A stretch of DNA of 64,000 nt from Bifidobacteriaceae bacterium UBA2724. Its GTDB lineage: Bacteria; Actinomycetota; Actinomycetes; Actinomycetales; Bifidobacteriaceae. Where the stretch lies: NCBI GenBank assembly GCA_002353815.1, contig DEKK01000016.1:170335-234334 (forward strand), in the 5' to 3' direction. Both the position numbers and the translations under genes were made by a program. Position 1 is the stretch's first letter; the number at the start of each line of letters is the position of its first letter. The notes beneath the pieces are model-generated. The model was not told the origin of the DNA, made no database searches, and saw nothing but the letters and a program-made list of their open reading frames with translations. Shown here one piece after another: positions 34,880 to 42,521 of the stretch.

Positions 34880-36256
34880 TCAGCGAATCATGCGCGGCGT
34901 CCTGGCGGGCAGATGCATCTGCCGTTGCAGGCACTGCTGTTCGGACGCATCGTCGCCGGGCGTGGCGTCGACGAGGTTCCAGGCGTGGTTGATGGGGCCG
35001 TGCCCAAGGCCCACGTTGAGCTCATCGGCGTGTTCGATGGCGCCGCTGATCCAGGTCTTGGCGCGGCGTGCGGCATACAGCCAGTCGTTGCATTGCGGGC
35101 GGAACGTGGACAGGGCGCTCGACAACGCGCAGCCGGTGCCGTGTGTGTTCTGCGTTTCGATGATGGATCCAGGCAGACGCGTGATGACGGGGTTGCGGCT
35201 GATGGCGCGCATGGTGTTGGCGTCGATGAAGGCGTCGGCGCGGCTCGTGCTGCCCGTCAGGTGCCCGGACTTGACGTAGATGCGCGTGTGCCCGCCGAAC
35301 TTGTCGAGCAGCTTCGTGCCCTGTTCAAGGGCCTCTTCCCACGACTGGGCGACGGGTGCGTCCACCAGCGCGGCGAGCTCGGGCAGGTTGGGCGTCACGA
35401 CGTCGATGAGTCCCGAGGTCAGCAGCTCGCGGAGCGCGCCCTCCGCCGATTCGTCGAGGAGCCGTGTGCCGGTGGTCGAAATCATCACGGGGTCGAGCAC
35501 GGTCCACGGTCGTGTGAAGGTCGAGACGCTCGGCGTGAAACCGTGGTATTCGGCCTCGGGGCGCTGCGTCGAGGCCGCGGCGGGGGAGTGCGTGACACGC
35601 GCCATCGTGGCTTCGCCCATCGGGACTCCGGCTCCGCCCTTCGGGCGGCGCCACAGACCGCCGAGTTTGGTGAAATCGGTTGTCTCAAGCCATGCATGGA
35701 CGGCGTCGATGACCTCGGCGGTGCCCATCATGCCAATCTTCACGGAGTCGATGGCCACGTCGTCGGACACGGCCTTCAGCTGCGCCGTCACGCAGTCGGC
35801 GCTCTGTGGCCAGATGCCGGCGACGCGCTGCGTGTTCTGCGCCACCACCGACGTGACGACGCCCATGCCGTATCCGCCGCATGCCGTGATGGATTTGATG
35901 TCTGCGTATATCCCCGCGCCGCCGGTCGGGTCGGTGCCCGCGATGGTCAGCACGCGCGGTTTCTGGATTGCCGACGATCCGCGCACCGGGGTTGCGATCG
36001 CCGTCGCCGCGGCTACGGGCCGCGACGAGACCACGATGGAGGGGGTGGCGTGTGCAGGGGTGAAGGAAGCGTCCCGGACCGCTGGGTCGGCCGATGGCGC
36101 TGACAGGGGGTTCGAATCCGGGCGGTGCGTCGTCGCTGCGGTGTCTGCATCGGACGAGGGCACCGCAGCGCTGGTGTGCGGCCCCGACGTCGTGTCGTCA
36201 AAAGTGAATCCGGATTCGAGAAGTGCCTGGCGCACCTCTTCTTCGGCTGTGCTCAT
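34880..36256 (-). CDS. thiD: hydroxymethylpyrimidine (phosphate) kinase ThiD
   Basis: 458 aa. Phosphorylates HMP/HMP-phosphate in thiamine synthesis. Motifs: TIAGTDPTGGAGIYADIKSI, VVTSVVAQNTQRV, VLDPVMISTTG, and NTHGTGCALSSALSTF with the active-site Cys. The first ~110 residues are a low-complexity Ser/Thr/Ala/Pro-rich extension absent in ordinary ThiD (~270 aa). An additional ~45-residue insertion (PKGGAGVPMGEATMARV...) sits in the middle. Start ATG 36256 follows GGAG. No TPP riboswitch motif was found upstream. Paralogous in its kinase domain to the adjacent fused protein. Confidence 0.88.
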   Translation of the reverse strand: MSTAEEEVRQALLESGFTFDDTTSGPHTSAAVPSSDADTAATTHRPDSNPLSAPSADPAVRDASFTPAHATPSIVVSSRPVAAATAIATPVRGSSAIQKPRVLTIAGTDPTGGAGIYADIKSITACGGYGMGVVTSVVAQNTQRVAGIWPQSADCVTAQLKAVSDDVAIDSVKIGMMGTAEVIDAVHAWLETTDFTKLGGLWRRPKGGAGVPMGEATMARVTHSPAAASTQRPEAEYHGFTPSVSTFTRPWTVLDPVMISTTGTRLLDESAEGALRELLTSGLIDVVTPNLPELAALVDAPVAQSWEEALEQGTKLLDKFGGHTRIYVKSGHLTGSTSRADAFIDANTMRAISRNPVITRLPGSIIETQNTHGTGCALSSALSTFRPQCNDWLYAARRAKTWISGAIEHADELNVGLGHGPINHAWNLVDATPGDDASEQQCLQRQMHLPARTPRMIR

Positions 36257-36810
36257 GTGATTATCTCCGTGGCGTGCGCATGGCCCGTTCGCACCAGATG
36301 CAGGCGCTCTGAGCCGTCGCTGCGCCGTTGTGCGTTCGGTTTCCATTCGCTGCCCGAAGGGGCAGGCTGCCACAGGTTTCCCATCCCGTGGCGTTTCGAA
36401 TGACGCGATCCATGAGGCCTCGCGCCGTTCGCGCTGTACCCCATGGTAAGTGAGGGCGTGGAGAAGCGCCATCCGGCTGTTCGTTAGATTCCGTGTGCCG
36501 GGCGCTCGCCGGCTGGCGCTGCGCGGCGGATTATAGGCCGCATCCAAATCAGAAAATCGTGAACAGATGAAGATGAATCTGTTAGATTTCTGGCTTTATT
36601 GTTGGGATTGTGAAGAATGGTTGTTAGTCTCAAGGGATAGCAAAAAGGCTTGTCCCACGTGGCGAATGGCATGCCACGTGAGCCACATACCTCATCCACA
36701 ATCTTTTCGCAAAGGATGCTTGGAAAAGATTCGTTCGCCACGAAACCAAGGAAGGTTCCGGGGGCGAGGTCTTAACAGCATTCTAAGAAAAGGCAGAAAG
36801 AGCATGTATC
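36257..36810. other. intergenic region upstream of the pilus cluster
   Basis: 554 bp. The left part is GC-rich; from 36540 it becomes AT-rich and is likely the pilus promoter region. It holds an 8-bp inverted repeat at 36656-36680. A plus-strand open frame (36567-36821) overlaps the adhesin start and shows no gene-like features. No homopolymer long enough to suggest slipped-strand phase variation was seen. Confidence 0.55.
36656..36680. promoter_or_regulatory. inverted repeat upstream of pilus operon
   Basis: CACGTGGC (36656-36663) and GCCACGTG (36673-36680), perfect 8-bp arms with 9-bp spacer; outer arms GGCT/AGCC extend it. About 130 bp before the adhesin start. Candidate regulator site. 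Confidence 0.4.
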
Positions 36811-39800
36811 GTGAAAGCTAGGCATAAGGCTCAGAGTCGGAAGCATCGTGGCTGCCTTGTAGCGTGCTGCGTGGCTTTCGCCATGCTTGTTTCATGCGCG
36901 AGTTTTGGGCTGCGCGGCGGCACGCCTTCCGCTTTCGCCACGGCGTCGGGGCCGACGACCGACAGCGCTGTCATTTCGGGCTCCCTGGCCACGTCTGTGA
37001 CGACCGATGGTCTCACCACCGATGCCGGCAGCCACATCACCGATACTGGCGTCGCTACGTGGGTCGGCGGCGACATGTATGTGGGCAGCCCGAACGTCAC
37101 CGACCTGGGCGGCGTCGGCACCGATTCCCAGACGTATGCGGCCGAGGCGGAAGGCCTGACAGTCATCAACGGAAGGCTCACGACCACCCAGATCAAGAAT
37201 TCGTACAAATCCGCCGTGACGGGCGCAATGGGCAGCGCCATCACGGGCGGTTTCCGCTGGGGCGAGGCCGGCTATGGCTCCCAGCTGCGTCCGTCCACCG
37301 GCAGCTCGGTGCTCGTCGTCGGAGGCAACGATTTGTCCTCTGGCCAGACCACGGTGTCCGGGCGTTATCACCCCACCTTCATCCTCAACGGTTCCAACAC
37401 CAAGTATTATGCCGATATCGGCCATATGACGAGTCCGTACACATCATATGGCGCGAGTTATCCCACCCTGACAGGGGTCATGCAGAGCGGATCGGGAACC
37501 ACCGTCACATACGCGCAGGATACGAGCTACATCCGGTACGCGACGTCGTCCACCGAAAGCGACGACCCCACGGCGACGGTGCACATCTCGGGGAACACCG
37601 TGGATTATTCGTCGAGCAGCATGTCGTCGAAGGTCACCGGTGACGACGGACTCTCGCTTGCCATGTATAACCTCGCCAGCGGAACCGCCACCGGCACAGG
37701 CATATCCGAACAGGAGGCGTCCACGGGGTCGGCGACGCGCACGTATTGGGGCGACAAGTACAAGGCCGGCGAGATCACATATAAGAGCCAGACACTGAGT
37801 TTTTCCAATGGGACGTCCTCGGTCGTTGCCAACACCTATGTGAACAATGGCAGCAATAAAGCCGGACTGGTCAATGCGAACGGTGATGTGCTGACCGCAG
37901 GGGCACAATACATCAACGGTGAGAAGCTCATCGTCTTCGATGGCAGGCAAGCGGCCTCGGCCGACGGGTATCTCGTGTTCAACCTCGACGCGAGCATGCT
38001 CACCAACGTCTACGACAGCAAGCAGTACAGCGGCGTCGACTTCAGCTTCACGAACATCCCCGACGACACGAGCGTCATCGTCAATGTGATTGGCTCAGGC
38101 TCGATCGCCTTCAATTCCGGATGGCGTTTCTGGTGGAACGGCACCGATATCTCGGATCCCGAGGCCAGCGACTCCAACAAGAAGGCGTTTGCACGCGCCA
38201 GCGAGCACCTCATGTGGAACTTCGTGGGCGACCCCCGCAACACCAGCGCCACGACCAAGCTCACGATTTACGGCGGCGTCGCCGACGTCAACCATATGGC
38301 GACGTGCGATGATCCGGTCGCGAGCTTCCTCGGCAGCATCATGGTGAGGAACGGCAGCTTCGAATCCCATGTGAGCACGAACGGCCGTGTCTACGTCGGT
38401 GGCGATTTCGCGATGTACAACCCGGTGCCGGTCGTGTACGACGACAACACCACCTATCCCGTCCAGTTCGACGAGGGGGCCAGCGCCTCGGTGCTCAACA
38501 TGGACCAGGAACGCCACAACTTCCCGTTCAATGTGTCGTCGTCGCTGGAATGGTACAAGCGCGATTCCTCAGGGACGACGGCCCTGGCGGGAAGCACCTG
38601 GCGCGTCTACCCGACCTATGCCGATGCCGTGTCCGGCACCAATGCCCTGGGCCAGGTCACCGATAACTACACCCCGGTGTCCGGCGCGACGGCCGAGGAC
38701 GGCGTGGCACTGCTCGCCGACGCCGACACCACCTCCGGCGCTGTGAAGATCAGCGGCCTGACATCGGGGGCGGATTATTATTTGGTCGAAACCTCGGCGC
38801 CGGCGGGCTACGACACAAATATCACCAGCTCGGGCACCTCGGTCGTCTACTGGGTGCACACCGCCGCGATTGGTAGCACCACGGTGTCGTCCACCGTGAC
38901 CAAGGGCGGCGACAGCTACACGTACACCGACCTGAGTAAGGACCCCTCGGACGTCTCGTACATCGGCGATCCGAGCGACGGTGTCTCCTGGACGAAGGTC
39001 GACAGCACAAACAGCTCACTATGGCTCCCCGGCTCCGAGTGGACCCTGACCGACGCGACGAAGCCGACCGAATACACCATCACGCCGAGCGACACCGTGA
39101 CGATCGGCACCTCGAGCAACTGCGGCACGACTGCGCCAAACACCGCGGCAGGGCGCCACCAGCTCTACGCGTGCGTCACGTCGTCTGCTTCCGGCGCCAC
39201 GGCGTATCCCGGGGTGCAATGGACCTTGCTCGACGCCAATGACGCCGACGTGACGATGACGGCCACCAACGCGGCCATCGACTCCGGCGGCACGCTCACG
39301 ATCTTCAGCACCACCGCGAGCGGAAGCGACGCCGCGACCAAAGTCAAGGCGACCGCGTCCGGCGGTGCGGCGGCCGTGTACACCCTGTCGTCGGGTGAGG
39401 TGTCACAATCGTCCACGACCTACACCGACACGGGCGCGTTCTCGCTCTACGGCCTTGACCGCAGCCTCACGTACACGCTGGCCGAGAAAACCGCTCCGTC
39501 GGGATACAAGAAGACCGACACCCGGTACACCGTGGCGTACAACTCCACCTCGCATGCCTTCGTGCTGTCCGATTCGAGCGATTCGACATCCGCCAGCGTG
39601 AGCGCCATCCCCAACGACAAGCTCACCAGCACCATCGGCGCCGGCAAGATCGTGACCTCCGGGGACGGCACGATTCTCACGAGCACTCTGCTGTGGGGAT
39701 TCACCAACACCCTGACCACCGCCGACACGGCGGCGACGGCGGATTCGACGTACACGCTTCAGCTCGTCAAACTCAACTGCACGAGCGACGGCGGCACGAA

Positions 39801-40341
39801 GTCCTGCAGCCCCTCCGCGGTGTCGTCGGACGACATCAGGGTGACCCCCGGCACGAACACCGGCATCTCCATGGCCGTGACCGGATCGGACGGCTCGACC
39901 CAGACGACCGTGCTGCGCTGCACGTCGGGCTGCACGGTAACCAGCGGCAATGCGGTCGTCGTGACCGTCCCGGCGGGTTCGCAGAGTGCTGAGTTCTCCA
40001 CCTCCGTCGCCTCGGGCTACGGCTACGAGATCACCGGGCTTCCGGGGAGCTCGTGGACGCTCGATGCCGAGGAATCCGACACGACCGACTACCAGGGGCT
40101 CTATTGGGCTTCCGACACCTCTGCCGTCACCGAGCTTTCCACCAAGGATGGCGTCTCCGTTCCCGCGTTGGCCGATTCGACGCGCATCGGCGTCATCGAC
40201 AACGAGCTCAAGGGCGCCCTGCCGTCCACCGGTAGGGCGGGCGGCTCCTGGGTGTTCCTCATCGCAGGCATGGGACTGGTTCTTGCCGGCTGTGCTTTCT
40301 TCATCCAGCCCGGAACCCGGAAAGGACGTGAGAGGCGATGA
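36811..40341 (+). CDS. sortase-anchored tip adhesin (choice-of-anchor A, LPSTG)
   Basis: 1176 aa secreted surface protein, probable pilus tip. GTG start at 36811 gives a basic head (KARHKAQSRKHRG) and a signal peptide ending near TPSAFA. Residues ~60-560 resemble the choice-of-anchor A fold (YVGSPNVTDLGG..., SGVDFSFTNIP, NGRVYVGGDFAMYNP). Then prealbumin-like/Cna-B-type repeats (around 580-680 with YYLVETSAPAGYD, and 860-935 with YTLAEKTAPSGYK) and a Ser/Thr-rich region. C-terminus: LPSTG (about 1136-1140), a hydrophobic helix, and a basic tail RKGRERR. It is the first gene of the pilus cluster. Weak ribosome-binding site (AAAGAG). Confidence 0.86.
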   Translation: MKARHKAQSRKHRGCLVACCVAFAMLVSCASFGLRGGTPSAFATASGPTTDSAVISGSLATSVTTDGLTTDAGSHITDTGVATWVGGDMYVGSPNVTDLGGVGTDSQTYAAEAEGLTVINGRLTTTQIKNSYKSAVTGAMGSAITGGFRWGEAGYGSQLRPSTGSSVLVVGGNDLSSGQTTVSGRYHPTFILNGSNTKYYADIGHMTSPYTSYGASYPTLTGVMQSGSGTTVTYAQDTSYIRYATSSTESDDPTATVHISGNTVDYSSSSMSSKVTGDDGLSLAMYNLASGTATGTGISEQEASTGSATRTYWGDKYKAGEITYKSQTLSFSNGTSSVVANTYVNNGSNKAGLVNANGDVLTAGAQYINGEKLIVFDGRQAASADGYLVFNLDASMLTNVYDSKQYSGVDFSFTNIPDDTSVIVNVIGSGSIAFNSGWRFWWNGTDISDPEASDSNKKAFARASEHLMWNFVGDPRNTSATTKLTIYGGVADVNHMATCDDPVASFLGSIMVRNGSFESHVSTNGRVYVGGDFAMYNPVPVVYDDNTTYPVQFDEGASASVLNMDQERHNFPFNVSSSLEWYKRDSSGTTALAGSTWRVYPTYADAVSGTNALGQVTDNYTPVSGATAEDGVALLADADTTSGAVKISGLTSGADYYLVETSAPAGYDTNITSSGTSVVYWVHTAAIGSTTVSSTVTKGGDSYTYTDLSKDPSDVSYIGDPSDGVSWTKVDSTNSSLWLPGSEWTLTDATKPTEYTITPSDTVTIGTSSNCGTTAPNTAAGRHQLYACVTSSASGATAYPGVQWTLLDANDADVTMTATNAAIDSGGTLTIFSTTASGSDAATKVKATASGGAAAVYTLSSGEVSQSSTTYTDTGAFSLYGLDRSLTYTLAEKTAPSGYKKTDTRYTVAYNSTSHAFVLSDSSDSTSASVSAIPNDKLTSTIGAGKIVTSGDGTILTSTLLWGFTNTLTTADTAATADSTYTLQLVKLNCTSDGGTKSCSPSAVSSDDIRVTPGTNTGISMAVTGSDGSTQTTVLRCTSGCTVTSGNAVVVTVPAGSQSAEFSTSVASGYGYEITGLPGSSWTLDAEESDTTDYQGLYWASDTSAVTELSTKDGVSVPALADSTRIGVIDNELKGALPSTGRAGGSWVFLIAGMGLVLAGCAFFIQPGTRKGRERR

Positions 40342-40490
40342 GTGCCATGGGCGACATCGATGTGACCAAGCCACCGGGCCATTGAAGCAGCTGTGGCGGC
40401 GCCGCGGTTCGCTCACAAAACAATAGCTGGATACACTGTTATAGGAGCCAATGCCTCGTCAGAGGTATGAGAGAGAAATAAGGAACAACA
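40342..40490 (+). promoter_or_regulatory. spacer before the major pilin, possible internal promoter
   Basis: 149-bp gap between adhesin and major pilin. Contains a candidate -10 TACACT (about 40432) and an AGGA before the start. An internal promoter would explain higher pilin than adhesin expression, but the -35 is not clear. Confidence 0.3.
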
Positions 40491-42275
40491 ATGAAGAGTA
40501 CACAATGGGTTACGAAGCTCCTTGCTTCGATTGCGGCCTTCGCCATCGCCCTCGGCATCGGTCTCGGTGCCATGGTCGGGACGGCGGCGGCAGACAACGC
40601 CACCGACAACACCCTGACCCTGACGGTGAATAACAATAACGGAGTGAGCAACCGTTACTTCCGCGTCTATCGCCTGCTGGGCATCAGCAGCGTCGATGAC
40701 AGCGGCAACGTGACCCCCACCGAGAGGGATACGGACCACACCAAGGCCATCGAGGACGGCGTCAACACCGTGAAGGGCGCCGGCACCGCGACGGATTTCG
40801 CCAGTGCGTTCAAGGGACTCACGAGCATCGCCAGCAAGAGTGACGACGCCCGCAACTTCGGCAACGCCGCATACAAGTCGCTGGTGGACAATAGCGTGGG
40901 CCCGGATGCCGACTACACCGGAAAGGCGGCCACCGACATCACCGTCTCGGGCAACAACATCACGTTCAGCAACCTGCCCTACGGCTACTACCTGGTCGAG
41001 GAGTACGGCGGAAGCACCGCCGAAGGACTGGACCGCGGCTCCTTCGTCATGCTCGACACCATCGCCGCGGCCGATGGCTCCCAGGTGAACAAGACCATTG
41101 ACGTCAAGTCCGAGAGCCCGAGCTCCAGCAAGGTCATCGACGGCGACGACGCCAAGGATCCGGTTTTCAACGAGGGCGACACCATCACCTATGACCTCAC
41201 CTACACGATCCCTGCAAGCTTCGCGCAGGATTACAAGGACAAGGGCAGCAAGATGGAGTTTACCCTCCAGGATTGGCTGTCCGCCGGCCTTGACTTCATT
41301 GCGGTGAAATCAGTGAAGGTTGGTGACAACGACCTTACCAACAAGACCCCGACGACGAACGGCACCGCTCCGGCCAGCACAGACTACGGCATGACCTCTT
41401 CGCTGTTCACCGCTTCTGAGGCTGCTGGTAAGTACCTTGAGTGGGCTTTCGCCGCTAATTACGCAAGCGATGTGACCGCTGACACACTTGCCAACAACGT
41501 GATCCAGATTCCGACGTCCTACCTGTCGACCTCTGCAGCCACGACCGTGACCGTGCAGTACACCGCGAAGCTCAACAGCAATGCGATCATCGCAAGCACC
41601 GGTAATCCCAACAGCTACAACGTGAAGTACAGCCGCAACCCTGACAACAGCTCGGAGTATTCCTACACCCCTGTGGACACCCCGCGCGTCTACACGCTGC
41701 AGCTCAACGTCACCAAGGTCGATGCCACTAACACGAGCACGACGCTGACCGGCGCCCAGTTCTGCCTCAACACCACCGCTTCAAGCACCGGCTGCCTGGC
41801 TCTGACGGGTTCTGCAGGTTCGTATGTCTATGATTCGAGCGTCACCACGGACACTACGACCACGCTGGATACTGACACGAATGGCAAGCTGTCCATCACG
41901 GGCCTTGATGCAGGCACCTACTACCTCGTTGAGACCAAGGCTCCGAGCGGATACAAGCTTCCGGACGCGGCGGACGCCCCGACGTATGCCATCACTGAAG
42001 CTTCGACCCAGTTCACCGATTCCGATAACGATGGCATCTATCTGCCTGGTGGCGCAGCGAACACGGCCATCGCTTCGACGATCACGGCAACCTCTGGTAG
42101 CAGCAATGCCTATGTCGGCCAGGATTCCACCGGCCAGATTGTGAAGAACTATCAGCAGGGCTCCCTGCCGCTCACGGGCGGCGCCGGCATCGTCGTGTTC
42201 GTCATCGCCGGCCTTGCTGTGATCGGCGTGGGCATCGGCTTCATCGTGTCCCGCAGCCGCAAGGCTCGCCACTGA
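40491..42275 (+). CDS. major pilin, isopeptide-forming, LPLTG-anchored
   Basis: 594 aa backbone pilin of a sortase-dependent pilus. Signal peptide LLASIAAFAIALGIGLGAMVGTAAA. An N-terminal domain precedes KSESPSSSKVIDGDDAKDP (Lys likely used in pilin cross-linking or isopeptide), a D2 isopeptide domain (residues ~210-380), and a Cna-B domain with YYLVETKAPSGYK (E-box). A Cys pair (FCLNTTASSTGC) may form a disulfide. C-terminus: LPLTG (about 558-562), membrane helix, RSRKARH. AAGGA six bases before the ATG. The third quarter has unusually many T-ending codons, like ilvC, which fits high expression. Confidence 0.9.
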   Translation: MKSTQWVTKLLASIAAFAIALGIGLGAMVGTAAADNATDNTLTLTVNNNNGVSNRYFRVYRLLGISSVDDSGNVTPTERDTDHTKAIEDGVNTVKGAGTATDFASAFKGLTSIASKSDDARNFGNAAYKSLVDNSVGPDADYTGKAATDITVSGNNITFSNLPYGYYLVEEYGGSTAEGLDRGSFVMLDTIAAADGSQVNKTIDVKSESPSSSKVIDGDDAKDPVFNEGDTITYDLTYTIPASFAQDYKDKGSKMEFTLQDWLSAGLDFIAVKSVKVGDNDLTNKTPTTNGTAPASTDYGMTSSLFTASEAAGKYLEWAFAANYASDVTADTLANNVIQIPTSYLSTSAATTVTVQYTAKLNSNAIIASTGNPNSYNVKYSRNPDNSSEYSYTPVDTPRVYTLQLNVTKVDATNTSTTLTGAQFCLNTTASSTGCLALTGSAGSYVYDSSVTTDTTTTLDTDTNGKLSITGLDAGTYYLVETKAPSGYKLPDAADAPTYAITEASTQFTDSDNDGIYLPGGAANTAIASTITATSGSSNAYVGQDSTGQIVKNYQQGSLPLTGGAGIVVFVIAGLAVIGVGIGFIVSRSRKARH

Positions 42276-42280
42276 CATCG

Positions 42281-42396
42281 GCGCACCGCCCCTGGAGACG
42301 GTGCGCTTCGTCCGGGCCGGGCTTTGCCTCGGCCCGCCATCTCTCTCTAGTGGTTCGCGCGAAACCGATATGCGAAGCGCCGCACGGCGCTTCGCA
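42281..42396 (+). terminator. three consecutive hairpins between pilin genes
   Basis: Hairpin 1: GCGCACCG / CGGTGCGC (42281-42306). Hairpin 2: GGGCCG / CGGCCC (about 42313-42335). Hairpin 3: TGCGAAGCGCCG / CGGCGCTTCGCA (42371-42396), a 12-bp perfect palindrome with a 2-nt gap. No clear T-run after any. Probably act as transcript stabilisers or partial terminators, giving more major pilin than second pilin. Confidence 0.7.
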
Positions 42397-42521
42397 ATCG
42401 CGTCTCGCCGTGGCCTGGCCGCGATACGGCAACCATACGGATGCCTACGCCGGCCCGGCCACGGTTTGCATCCATCGCTTCACGCGCTACGCAGCGACTG
42501 GAGGAAAAGAGGACCGAGATA

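Noticed and set aside
36108..36122. T-loop-like GGTTCGAATCC
   Set aside because: Lies in the coding N-terminus of thiD; no cloverleaf can be formed around it.
36567..36821. 84-codon plus-strand frame before the adhesin
   Set aside because: No ribosome-binding site, overlaps the adhesin start and reads through the putative operator region.
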